A stretch of 36,767 bases of DNA, taken from Raineya sp. (lineage in GTDB: Bacteria > Bacteroidota > Bacteroidia > Cytophagales > Thermonemataceae). Shown one piece after another: positions 8,211 to 17,614 of this stretch. The notes under the pieces were generated by a model. The model saw only the letters and a program-made list of their open reading frames with translations. It did no database searches and was not told the DNA's origin. Every line of letters starts with the position of its first letter. Position 1 is the first letter of the stretch. The stretch lies in assembly GCA_025454915.1 (NCBI GenBank), contig JALONN010000022.1, forward strand, positions 1-36,767. Reading direction: 5' to 3'. Both the position numbers and the translations under genes were made by a program.

Positions 8211-11200
8211 TTATCTAGCTTTACTTTTATCATAATGAATCTTACTCTTTGTGTCATTAATAAAATTTACTAGCAAATCTCGACTATGTTGGCTTTTGCC
8301 TACATACCAAGATTTCCATGGTATGTCTTTTGCCTTAAATCCATCACTTAATCCTCTTGGACCAAGACTATTTTTATTCCAAATATCATAAATTTGAAAA
8401 TCTGCCACATTATCACCTTGAAATTGCCAATAATCCATTATATTAAAGGGTGCGTCTGGGTTATCACCAGGTGTTTCTTTCCAAACGTGATCTAATCCAA
8501 ATGAATGAAGTATTTCATGTATAGCTCTTCTGGTAGTTATATTATAGACACCTATTGTCGCTATTTTATTACCATTAGACATTCCAACAGGTGTAAGTTT
8601 AGGATTTCCCTTAATATCGGTAGCTGTTACTTCATCATATTTATCCACCACAGCTAAAACATAATCATCTTGATTAATGTCATATATGCTTTTTATTACA
8701 CGTGTATTCACTGTTACATTCATATCATATATCCACGTTTGAGTTGTCATTTTACCATAATCTTCCCAAACAGGCTCACCTTTTATCATTTTAACTGTAG
8801 TTCTTACTGTACTAGTTTTTCCTGTTTGAGATAGAACTGCTTCCAACCAAGAATCTACATCTGAAGCATAAGTATCAATATTAACGGGTAATGACATATT
8901 ATCAAGAGATGATAAATTTATAACCTTTAAATCTATATCAACATTTCCTGTAACATAAAAAGTTATATTATCTTTACTAGTTACTTTTATATTACTATAC
9001 TTAGGTCTTACATTATTTGTTGAATTTAGATTGTTATTTCCACCACCACCATTGCTGCTTCTCTTTGAAGTACCACTATTATAATATGCTTCCATTGCAT
9101 CATCTATTGCTGCACTTCTATTTAATCTTATCCATGAAGAATATATAAAGCCTGCGTTTTTTTGATAAAAAGCTCCCCAATTGAACCCCCAATCTGATGC
9201 TAACCCAGTTGGGTCATTGTACATCACAGGGTTGTTGAGGGCATATTGGTAAGGTGTGATGCCTCCATAACTTTCTGCCAAAGCATCAATGCCTGTAAAT
9301 CGTCCTATATGAGCATCATATCTTCTAAACTCTGTTTCATAATAGCCTGTCGTTTTATCTTTTTCTGTGCCTTGGTTGTATAGATAAGCATGGTTTCCAG
9401 CCTTGCCAATGCCTTCCAAATCTACGCCAAACGGTGTGTAGTGGTTTTCCTGAACTATGATATGAGGGTTATGTGTCATCTCCACATTATCAAAATACAC
9501 TGCTCTATCACTTTCATTGGCTACTAAATACTGGAAAACCCCATTATTTGGCACATTTACAGATAGCGTCAATTCCTCCCAAGAAGTTTTCGCTACTGAA
9601 GATATAGCTTTTTCACCACTTTGCAAATAATTTCCTTGCTCATCGTAGAGTATCCACTTGATATAAGCTCTTGGAAGTCCTGCATTCGGGTTTTGGTTGG
9701 GAGTGTAGTTTAACCCTACTCCGAGTGCCCAAGTACTTCCATTTTCTCCATTGGGTAACTGAGTAATGGTAGGAAGTACATTTAATACATTATTGTTATT
9801 GGTGGCATCTTGGGTGTATCTGGCATAAGCTTTCATATTCACTACATCCCCTTTTCCTACCAAAATGCTTCTATATACTCCTGTCTGCTGGCTGGGCTGT
9901 GTTTTAGAACTGCTTTGTCCTGTATAAGCTATATCTTCGCTTCTACTGGTGGCTACATTTTGATAACCATTAGGGTCTTCTGTTTCCAAACTGGTAAAGG
10001 CTGTACTATTTACAGGTGCTTGGATAGCAACTCTCAAATTTCCCTGATGGTCTGAAATATGATATTCATATTGAAATGTTCCATCTGTTTTTCTAATGGC
10101 TTTTCCTTCTGTCAAGTGGATAAAACTTAGTTTTGAACTTTCATAAATATAAGCCCCAGCATAATCAATCTGAGATGTTACACTTCCACCACTATTAAAT
10201 ACTTTTTTGGTGAGTTTGATGACATTCCCTGCATAAGTATAAGTAACTTTCCTTCCATCAGCAAAATTAATCTCCAAAGGCTGAGCTACACTGTTGTAAG
10301 TGATGCTGGTGATGCCTTTGTTCTTATCACTGACCATATTACCATTCAAATCATAGGCATAATCATCATCTGTGTTTGCCCCATCTACAAAGCCTTTGTT
10401 TGCTGTAGTGGCTGCATCAGCTACTTTTTTAAGTTTATTACCTTGATAAGTATAAGTCAGTCTATCCACCCCACCATAATTGGCTCTTCCTAAACCGTCA
10501 TAACCTGTTAATCCATTTCTATCCAGACTCAAAATATTCCCATTCTTATCATAAGTCAAATTCCCCTCAAAATAATCAGGTTTCAATACTCCTGCAAGTG
10601 ACTGATTATCTTCATAATAAGCATTTTTCAGCCTATCCAAATCGTCATACACATACACATATTTCCTTTCTACATTGTCAAGGCTACTTTTCCATTTCAC
10701 ACCAGCAATCATCCCATCAAAACGAGCTTCTGCTCTTGCATCACTCAAGCCACTAACATCTTCATAGAAGAGCTCCATTCCCCAAACATCTGTTGGGTCC
10801 CCTGCATCCTCAGCACTCAAGTCAGCCTTGTTGATATGAGTCAGCCAACCCTGAATATTATATCTGTAATCTATTTTTTGTAAGTTATTGCCTATCTTCT
10901 TCCATATCGCCTGACCTAAAGTATTATAACCTACCTCTGTCATTTTTTCAGGTGTTTGGTTATTTATTTTTTGGGTTTTGGATAAAAATCTTCCTTCATG
11001 GTCATAAGTGTAGGTATTTAATATCTCTGTAGGTGTACTTCCTGCTAAGTTAGTAGTATGGCGTGAGAAGTCTTGTCTGAGTGTTCCCAGCCAGTCTAAA
11101 TCAAGGGTAGTAGTTTCTTTTCCTCCTAAATGGTTATCTGCCTGTGTTTGTATAGCTCTGCCATATTTATCATAGATGACATAAGTCCAAAGCCATGAAT

Positions 11201-13661
11201 TTGTGCTTTCTATCCAAGTTTTAGAGGCTGTCATCATTCCATACATTTGGAGTTCAGTCAGTAATGTAGGAGTGGGTATTTGGCTTACAGTCTCATATGC
11301 TACATTACTAGGTGTAGATGGATTGTTATCAAAATCATAGTCATCATAATAACTTACCCCAAATACTTTCGCTCCTGTGATGCTTGGAAATGCCTGATTG
11401 GTATAACCATGAGTGGTGCTATTCGTTCTACTTTCAAACAAATAAGTTGCACTATTCGCTGAAGTTTGTAAATCTGTTTGAGATTGAGTAGAAGTTAATG
11501 TTCCAGACATGAGTGTTCTGCCCCATACATCCGATTTACTAAAATTCCATTCTGGAGTAGATTTCACTCTTTGCATTGCATCTTGACTCATCACAAGTTG
11601 TCCTCTACGATTATAGACAAACCATTCTTCTCCCTTGCCTGCTACTTTCTTGCGAGTAGTTCTGCCATATTTGTCATATTGATACTTATAGCAAAACTCA
11701 TCTAAAATCGTAGTAGTTAAGTTCCAACCATTACCTTGTAAAAGTTCAACTCCTTTAGGGTTAATCATCAAGCGAAGTTGCCCAAAATCATCATAAACAT
11801 AATACATTTCTACAAAATCCGTGGCTGCTACATTATTGGGTATTTTTTGATAGACTACTTTGCCTTCTTTATCAGAATAAGCCCATGTTTTTCTGTTTTT
11901 CACATCCACAGAAATACTCATCACCAAATCACTGGCTCCATAATTAGTAGTAGTGGTGGCGTTTCCTGTTGCAAAGTCATAATCCCAACGTCTAATGGTG
12001 GCTGCTTCTGTAGCATCTACTATCTGTACATCCGATTTAGCTGTTTTTCCATTCAAAGTAGTTTGTCCCCCTGCATTTCTATCTATCTTCCAAGCAGCTC
12101 CTGGTGCAGAACTTTCTCCTAAATAAGTGCTTACTTCATTCAAATACACACTTTCTGAATAAGGATAAGCTGTTTTAGCTCTTTTATCTGTAGTGTTCCA
12201 ACCTTCAGTGGTTCCATAAAACTGACCTTGTTTAGTCAAAGCATCACCTTTAAATTCACCAGTATTGTCAGTGGACACATAAGCCAAATATTGTCTGGGT
12301 TGCCTTCCTAAATAGTCATAAGCATAAGGAAGCACAATATCTGTTTGATTGACAGATGCTTGAGTAGCAACACTCTGTTTAGGTCTTCCAAAACCATCTA
12401 AATACACTACTGTTTGGCTTACTTCACCAACACCCAATTGGGCAATGCTATTATAAGTTGAAACAGGTATTTTTGGGCTATGTACAATCACATAATGTTC
12501 ATTGGCATTGATGGTACTTTCTAAATGACTTTGTTGTATAGTAAAACCTAAAGAAGTACTTACTCCTCCTTGCCTTGTAACTGTTACTTCAAAGGTTCCT
12601 GTTCTGTTAAGAGTAAGTCTTGAGGTAGTAGATAATATAGTACTTACACCTACTTCTTTCCAAGAGTAGGTATCATATCCTTCTGTGGTAGTAAGTTGCA
12701 CATTTTTACCATTTTCAGTAAGCATACCACCTTTGATGAGTATTTGAGGCTTTGCCCAAATAGTAGCTTTCACTTCTTTACCTAATGTGCTCTCACAGGG
12801 TGCTCCTGCAACTGTTTGGACAGTTCTTACATAATAAGTACGTTCTCCTACTGGTAAATTAGTGGGTGTTGTGTAACTTGTTCCTGTTCCCACCAAAGTT
12901 ACTCCATCATACCAATTATAAGTGTAAGACCCACTTAAAGGGGTAATAGACAAAATGGCACCTTGTCCTTCAAAATTTTTCCCTTCCTGAACAGTATTGA
13001 CAAGTGGGGGGCGACTAACAGCCGTTAAATTGACAGCATAGCGAGGCGTTTCACAACCTGTAGTTCCTGTAAAAGTTATATAAATAGTTTGAGAGGTATT
13101 GACATTCACGCTATAGAGCCAGCCACTGTAGTTAGGGCTTCCATTTTTAGATCTGGTTTCTGTATATATAGCAGAGCCTCCAGAAGCTGCATTATAAACT
13201 TTGAAAGTAGTGGTTGAAAGCAATATATTATAAATACTATTTATATCTGTCATAGCATTCAATAAATCCCCTACTCTAAAATTAACTATACTCGGATTGC
13301 CACAACCTTCCTGATTCAAGTAAGAACTCAGATTACTTAAATTGTTGATTCCATTGCTGACACTGCGAATAGTAACATTAACAGTTATTGTAGGAGCTGT
13401 TGGATTTCTTTTAAATAAAACTACTCCTGATGTTACATTACAATTCCATTTTATTTGAAAGGTTAACGGATTGCCTCCAGGAGTACCTACTAAGCTACCA
13501 CCTGTCACAATTACAGAAGGGTTTGAAAAACTACCTGTTGCTGTATAAGTTTCTGTTGCCCCCTCATCAACTGTAATTTGTCCTACAATTTGAGCATGTA
13601 AATACCCAATACTGCAAAAGATTATAAGAAATAATACTATTTTTTTATATATCAAAGACAT
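8211..13661 (-). CDS. Giant RHS-repeat protein with C-terminal metzincin-like protease domain
   Basis: This protein is about 1816 residues from ATG 13661 (a TTG three codons upstream is less likely). The order is: signal peptide (LIYKKIVLFLIIFCSIGYLHA), Ig-like segments (~25-370), a DUF6443-type region (YVIVHSPKIP...YLDGFGRPKQSVA, ~385-510), many YD repeats (YDKYGRAIQTQ, YTYDHEGRFLSK, YVYDDLDRLKNA) and DHQGNLRVA. The RHS core then ends RRYDAHIGRFTGIDALAE...YALNNPVMYNDPTGL. The variable C-terminal ~329 residues contain HEILHSFGLDH, the HExxHxxGxxH zinc site of metzincins, with a candidate Met-turn 17 residues after its last His (NIMDYW). The shell should be a sugar-free beta-cocoon that encloses the toxin. 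No T9SS signal is visible. Companion protein lies upstream, candidate immunity lipoproteins downstream. Confidence 0.93.
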   Translation of the reverse strand: MSLIYKKIVLFLIIFCSIGYLHAQIVGQITVDEGATETYTATGSFSNPSVIVTGGSLVGTPGGNPLTFQIKWNCNVTSGVVLFKRNPTAPTITVNVTIRSVSNGINNLSNLSSYLNQEGCGNPSIVNFRVGDLLNAMTDINSIYNILLSTTTFKVYNAASGGSAIYTETRSKNGSPNYSGWLYSVNVNTSQTIYITFTGTTGCETPRYAVNLTAVSRPPLVNTVQEGKNFEGQGAILSITPLSGSYTYNWYDGVTLVGTGTSYTTPTNLPVGERTYYVRTVQTVAGAPCESTLGKEVKATIWAKPQILIKGGMLTENGKNVQLTTTEGYDTYSWKEVGVSTILSTTSRLTLNRTGTFEVTVTRQGGVSTSLGFTIQQSHLESTINANEHYVIVHSPKIPVSTYNSIAQLGVGEVSQTVVYLDGFGRPKQSVATQASVNQTDIVLPYAYDYLGRQPRQYLAYVSTDNTGEFKGDALTKQGQFYGTTEGWNTTDKRAKTAYPYSESVYLNEVSTYLGESSAPGAAWKIDRNAGGQTTLNGKTAKSDVQIVDATEAATIRRWDYDFATGNATTTTNYGASDLVMSISVDVKNRKTWAYSDKEGKVVYQKIPNNVAATDFVEMYYVYDDFGQLRLMINPKGVELLQGNGWNLTTTILDEFCYKYQYDKYGRTTRKKVAGKGEEWFVYNRRGQLVMSQDAMQRVKSTPEWNFSKSDVWGRTLMSGTLTSTQSQTDLQTSANSATYLFESRTNSTTHGYTNQAFPSITGAKVFGVSYYDDYDFDNNPSTPSNVAYETVSQIPTPTLLTELQMYGMMTASKTWIESTNSWLWTYVIYDKYGRAIQTQADNHLGGKETTTLDLDWLGTLRQDFSRHTTNLAGSTPTEILNTYTYDHEGRFLSKTQKINNQTPEKMTEVGYNTLGQAIWKKIGNNLQKIDYRYNIQGWLTHINKADLSAEDAGDPTDVWGMELFYEDVSGLSDARAEARFDGMIAGVKWKSSLDNVERKYVYVYDDLDRLKNAYYEDNQSLAGVLKPDYFEGNLTYDKNGNILSLDRNGLTGYDGLGRANYGGVDRLTYTYQGNKLKKVADAATTANKGFVDGANTDDDYAYDLNGNMVSDKNKGITSITYNSVAQPLEINFADGRKVTYTYAGNVIKLTKKVFNSGGSVTSQIDYAGAYIYESSKLSFIHLTEGKAIRKTDGTFQYEYHISDHQGNLRVAIQAPVNSTAFTSLETEDPNGYQNVATSRSEDIAYTGQSSSKTQPSQQTGVYRSILVGKGDVVNMKAYARYTQDATNNNNVLNVLPTITQLPNGENGSTWALGVGLNYTPNQNPNAGLPRAYIKWILYDEQGNYLQSGEKAISSVAKTSWEELTLSVNVPNNGVFQYLVANESDRAVYFDNVEMTHNPHIIVQENHYTPFGVDLEGIGKAGNHAYLYNQGTEKDKTTGYYETEFRRYDAHIGRFTGIDALAESYGGITPYQYALNNPVMYNDPTGLASDWGFNWGAFYQKNAGFIYSSWIRLNRSAAIDDAMEAYYNSGTSKRSSNGGGGNNNLNSTNNVRPKYSNIKVTSKDNITFYVTGNVDIDLKVINLSSLDNMSLPVNIDTYASDVDSWLEAVLSQTGKTSTVRTTVKMIKGEPVWEDYGKMTTQTWIYDMNVTVNTRVIKSIYDINQDDYVLAVVDKYDEVTATDIKGNPKLTPVGMSNGNKIATIGVYNITTRRAIHEILHSFGLDHVWKETPGDNPDAPFNIMDYWQFQGDNVADFQIYDIWNKNSLGPRGLSDGFKAKDIPWKSWYVGKSQHSRDLLVNFINDTKSKIHYDKSKAR

Positions 13662-13691
13662 ATCGTTCAAAATTGAAGTGAAATGATAAGA

Positions 13692-16658
13692 TTATGGTTT
13701 TTGATGATAAGTATAAGCTTTGATGATTTTATTATAGCTATCTCGAATGCTTCTTAAGCGATACCATTTATCATACTCATAAAACATTCTCTCAAAATTG
13801 GTATCCAAAGCCATGTGTGTTCCACCCCAACTATGGTAAGCTGTTGTTTGGATAGTTGCATCTAAAGGCATTAGTCGAAGCAAACTAATCTTGACATTCC
13901 CTGAAATCTTCAAACGATGTCCACCATAAACAGTAGCTTTATACACACTCCAAGGCAAATTAGGAGGAGCACTTGCTGTAGCAGTAATAGTTTGCGTATT
14001 GATGTTTACTACTTGTCCATTGCCATCTAATTCCTCCATATTGAGTGTTACTGTTCCTGATTCAGGACTTACAAAACACACTTGATACTTTTTATTCAAA
14101 TCTAAATTAGCTTTAGACACCTCTTTATTTGTGGATAATTGTAAGAATTTAGAGGGTATTGTTACATCCGCTGTTCCCAAACTTGTGCCAATGTCTCCTT
14201 CATCAAATAACCATCTTCCTTTACTTCCATCAAAAGAAGTGAAGGCTATATCACTCTCTCTGGCATTGTAGGCTTGGGCTGTTCTGTATCTTTTTTGAAT
14301 ATCATCATAAAGATTACTCACTGTAATTCCATCTTCTTCTTTATACTCTACGAGTCTTCCTTTGCTGTCATATTTCTCATAATATGCTAAGTTTTCATAG
14401 TGAGTATCTTTAGTAAGAGATCCATCACTTGCAATAGATGCTGTTGTAAAACTACTCAAAGCAAGAGGCTGCTCTAAAAATACTCCATAAGATTTGGCTG
14501 GTACTACAATCGTTTTCATCACAGCAGGATTGCCCCCTTGAGCGGGCGTAACCTCTATTTCATGAGTTTTATATTCATAGAGTTCAGAAGAAAGTAGATA
14601 AGAAGTTCCTCCAATTACTTTTTCAGTGTATTTTTCAATAGGAGTGTGAAGTATCCTGAGTTCTTTAAATTTATTAAGAGCTTTTCCAGCCTCTACAGTT
14701 GGATTTGTTGGAAGCGTGTAATCATCTAAGTATTTTACAGATGTTTTCACAATTTGCCCTTTAGCATCTACTCCTGATACAGTTAATGGTAAAAAGTGTT
14801 TATTATGACTTGCATAAGTATAGTTAGTAGTAGACGACATGGTTTTGGAAGCATTATCCAACTGATATGATGTACTAGTGGTAGAAGTTAGCAAGGCTAT
14901 TCCTGATGTATAAAAATATTCTTGAACAATAAAAGGTGAGTTTATGTCACTTATTCCTCCTCCTATTGGTGCTTCTTCTTGCCAATTACACATATTAAGT
15001 CCACTCGGATAAGAAAACATATTGATTAGATGAGAACCCACCTTAATACATCTTAAATCATTTTTTACTTTTCTGTATTCATATTGATAAGTTGTTTCAC
15101 TAATTTCTTGAAACGAGCCATTTCTCCAAACATATGATTCTGTTTTGGTGGGAAGTCCTCTTTTCCAAGCATTGCTAGTATAAGGAGCAAAAGGATGTTG
15201 GTTGCTTCCTTCATCTGCTACAAAAGAGAAATAATATTTATTTTGACTAATATTTGGCACTGTTTCTACTACATAATCATACATGGTATCTTCCCCTGGC
15301 ATAATCCCCAATTCTGTTGTCCCAAAAGTAGTAGTTACAGTGTAAGGGGTATTAACGTAGCCTAATGTAGGATGTGAAGTAACTAAATATTGAGTATGAG
15401 TATTTTGATATGCAGGATATACGGTTTTAGGAGTTCCATAAGAGTACTCTTTTTCTGCTGTACTTGCCCCTTGGCTACCTTCTGTAGTTTTAATTTTATA
15501 TACTGTTCCATTGGTATTGTATTCATAAATGACTTTCCCTCCTAATGCTGATTTGAGCTCACTTACTCTTCCTTGATTATCATAAGTTACTTGATAATAA
15601 GGTCTTGTGTCATTGTTTGCATTTTTTTCTGTAATTGTCCAAGTTTGGTTACTTGAACCAACATTAAAAATATACTTTTTGATTAACTGATTTTTAGAGT
15701 CATATTGACTGATAGTTTCTGTAGTAGAAGCAGAGGCATTGGGATGTGTGTCAAAAGTAATATATCCTCCACTATAAGAAATTTGTAAAACTCTCTTTGT
15801 TTGATTAAAAGAATATTGAGTGTTGCTAGTAATAAATGTTTGATTGTTGTAAGTGCTTGTATAATTATTATAACGAAGAGTATCTTGTTTTAACACAGAG
15901 GCATATTGAATATTAATCTGGTCATTGTCTACAGAAGTGATATTATGCAAGTAATAGTGAAGTTTGGGGTCCCCTAAAATAGGTGTTATAAAAGTTATAT
16001 CAGGATATGTATATCCTAATAAAGCTTCAGTTGTTCCAAAAGAATAAGTTGTCCCCTGTTCATCTATAATTTTAAAATCTGTAAAAGTCAATAAAGTAGA
16101 TGAAAAAGTTGGTATAATTTTGATATTTTGATGAGGGAAGATATAAGTTTCATAATCATTCCCATTTTTCTTGATGATAAATTTCCCTGCTCTGGAGCCA
16201 AAACGAAAGTAATATACATCAGGTTCTGTATCTAAATAACCTTGCATCACTTTTTTCTTATCTTCACAACTATTTTCATCAACATTGGAAGTGTGCCATC
16301 CTTTATAAGTGCTACCAGAGTTGTATTCATCAGGTAAACCATTGACCACTCTTGCTATCATTCCTCCAGTTGCTAAATGCCATTTCCCATCTAACCAAGT
16401 CGTATTTTGATAAGGAAGCGTTTTAGGTTGATATTCTAAAGAAATACCCATTCCTAGTGAACCAGCAGATACACTCATCAAAGGAATATTGATATTGGGC
16501 TTTCCTGTGGTTAAATTAATAGGATAGTCATTGTCTTTTACAGACATAATAGCATCCTTATTTAAAGGCATTATTCGCCTATTAATGGTTTGTCCAATAC
16601 CTTCTAAAGAAAGCATGGATAAACTAATGATACAGTATAAAAATAGTGCTTTTTTCAT
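13692..16658 (-). CDS. Secreted YD-repeat companion protein of the RHS toxin
   Basis: This 988-residue protein has a signal peptide (KKALFLYCIISLSMLSLEGIG). The N-terminal part is typical of large Bacteroidota partners of RHS genes (YPINLTTGKPNINIPLMSV...LEYQPKTLPYQNTTWLDGKW). A region of irregular YD-like repeats follows (YDNQGRVSELKSALGGKVIYEY, YEKYDSKGRLVEYKEEDG). A beta-rich module comes next (ANLDLNKKYQVCFVSPESGTVTLN), and a final YEYDKWYRLRSIRDSYNKII. It lies 30 bp before the RHS start. By position and build it resembles the B component of Tc toxins (TcB with TcC), where two YD-repeat proteins make one hollow shell. That analogy is inference. Confidence 0.85.
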   Translation of the reverse strand: MKKALFLYCIISLSMLSLEGIGQTINRRIMPLNKDAIMSVKDNDYPINLTTGKPNINIPLMSVSAGSLGMGISLEYQPKTLPYQNTTWLDGKWHLATGGMIARVVNGLPDEYNSGSTYKGWHTSNVDENSCEDKKKVMQGYLDTEPDVYYFRFGSRAGKFIIKKNGNDYETYIFPHQNIKIIPTFSSTLLTFTDFKIIDEQGTTYSFGTTEALLGYTYPDITFITPILGDPKLHYYLHNITSVDNDQINIQYASVLKQDTLRYNNYTSTYNNQTFITSNTQYSFNQTKRVLQISYSGGYITFDTHPNASASTTETISQYDSKNQLIKKYIFNVGSSNQTWTITEKNANNDTRPYYQVTYDNQGRVSELKSALGGKVIYEYNTNGTVYKIKTTEGSQGASTAEKEYSYGTPKTVYPAYQNTHTQYLVTSHPTLGYVNTPYTVTTTFGTTELGIMPGEDTMYDYVVETVPNISQNKYYFSFVADEGSNQHPFAPYTSNAWKRGLPTKTESYVWRNGSFQEISETTYQYEYRKVKNDLRCIKVGSHLINMFSYPSGLNMCNWQEEAPIGGGISDINSPFIVQEYFYTSGIALLTSTTSTSYQLDNASKTMSSTTNYTYASHNKHFLPLTVSGVDAKGQIVKTSVKYLDDYTLPTNPTVEAGKALNKFKELRILHTPIEKYTEKVIGGTSYLLSSELYEYKTHEIEVTPAQGGNPAVMKTIVVPAKSYGVFLEQPLALSSFTTASIASDGSLTKDTHYENLAYYEKYDSKGRLVEYKEEDGITVSNLYDDIQKRYRTAQAYNARESDIAFTSFDGSKGRWLFDEGDIGTSLGTADVTIPSKFLQLSTNKEVSKANLDLNKKYQVCFVSPESGTVTLNMEELDGNGQVVNINTQTITATASAPPNLPWSVYKATVYGGHRLKISGNVKISLLRLMPLDATIQTTAYHSWGGTHMALDTNFERMFYEYDKWYRLRSIRDSYNKIIKAYTYHQKP

Positions 16659-16659
16659 A

Positions 16660-17082
16660 TTAAAAAGGAATATAGGAGCTTTGATATCCGTTTTGTTTAA
16701 TGATTAGTTGATTAGGGCTAAGTATTTCTACTTGATAAACTTCATTTGGTTTGTTAGTAACTATCAAAGTAAGTTTCGTACTACTTTGAGTAAGTGTCCA
16801 AGTACCATTTTCTATACTTTCATCAGAATAGATTCTCACAAAACTTCCATCAGATTTGAATTCAATAGTAGCTTTATTGATACTATTAATGCTTTCTTGT
16901 TTTTCTGTTTCACTTAAAGCATCAAAATATTCTTTTTGACTAGCTGTAAAACTTTGATAAACTGCATTCCAAGAAAGTTTCCACTTTCTTAAAATATTGG
17001 TATCATAATGAACTAATTGATAGGAAGATGTGAGAAGCATCAAACCCATTACTGCTATCAGAGACACAAGGATTTTTTTCAT
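16660..17082 (-). CDS. Lipocalin-like exported protein in the RHS operon
   Basis: This 140-residue protein has a signal peptide (MKKILVSLIAVMGLMLLTSS). The mature part reads as a small beta-barrel: TIEFKSDGSFVRIYSDESIENGTWTLTQSSTKLTLIV..., ending VEILSPNQLIIKQNG. The pattern DGSF..GTW..L is that of lipocalin-like (lipocalin_4/5 type) domains common in Bacteroidota. Its stop codon is one base before the start of the 988-residue gene, so the two are co-translated. No ligand can be named. It might be an adaptor of the RHS complex. Confidence 0.75.
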   Translation of the reverse strand: MKKILVSLIAVMGLMLLTSSYQLVHYDTNILRKWKLSWNAVYQSFTASQKEYFDALSETEKQESINSINKATIEFKSDGSFVRIYSDESIENGTWTLTQSSTKLTLIVTNKPNEVYQVEILSPNQLIIKQNGYQSSYIPF

Positions 17083-17095
17083 GTTCTTTTTTAGT

Positions 17096-17614
17096 TTATC
17101 GTTTCATCACCCCTATCCTAAATATCCAAGGAGTAGGATAAGTGGAAAAATTGGGCTGATAGTTAAAATTATATAAAATGGTTACTTGTAATTGTACTGC
17201 TCCTGCTGGTAAACTCAATCCCCCTCCTAAGTTTGGATTCCACTGCCATCTTCTTTCTTTAGGTAAAGAAGGGCTTTGTTGCATCACACTCAAACCCTCA
17301 GCTTCTCCATACAAATGAAACCAACTCAAAGGATGATATTGAACTCCAAATCTTCCCCCATAACTTGTTGACTCTCTTCTTGTCTTATCATCTTTCTTGG
17401 GTTTCAAATAATTAAATACCCCTCCTGTTTGTATTAAAAGTCTTTTTGATGCCTTGTATCGAATTAGTGGAGAAATATCTACAAACACTGGTGAGATGGT
17501 TACAAGGGTATTTCCTCCAAAAGAAATTCTTTCTTTCCAAGTAGAAGTCTCTTGACCATAAGTTTGATTCAAAACACCCAAACTCATCATAATCACCAAC
17601 CACACTATTTTCAT
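17096..17614 (-). CDS. Small outer-membrane beta-barrel protein
   Basis: This 172-residue protein has a signal peptide (VIMMSLGVLNQTYGQ). Amphipathic strands follow with the alternating and aromatic-girdle pattern of an 8-stranded outer-membrane barrel (VDISPLIRYKASKRLLIQTGGVF, GRFGVQYHPLSWFHLYGEAEG, NPNLGGGLSLPAGAVQLQV, WIFRIGVMKR). The C-terminal strand is followed by KR rather than a final aromatic residue. The start ATG abuts the stop of the LRR gene. Within the operon it could anchor or export the RHS complex; this is inference from position. Confidence 0.75.
   Translation of the reverse strand: MKIVWLVIMMSLGVLNQTYGQETSTWKERISFGGNTLVTISPVFVDISPLIRYKASKRLLIQTGGVFNYLKPKKDDKTRRESTSYGGRFGVQYHPLSWFHLYGEAEGLSVMQQSPSLPKERRWQWNPNLGGGLSLPAGAVQLQVTILYNFNYQPNFSTYPTPWIFRIGVMKR

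Noticed and set aside
7865..8257. Longer start at 8257 for the first CxxCH lipoprotein
   Set aside because: It would put a charged stretch before the lipoprotein leader and overlap the RHS gene by 47 bp; ATG 8209 is better.
14128..14138. DnaA-box-like TGTGGATAA
   Set aside because: Single copy inside the YD companion gene, far from the origin iterons; chance match.
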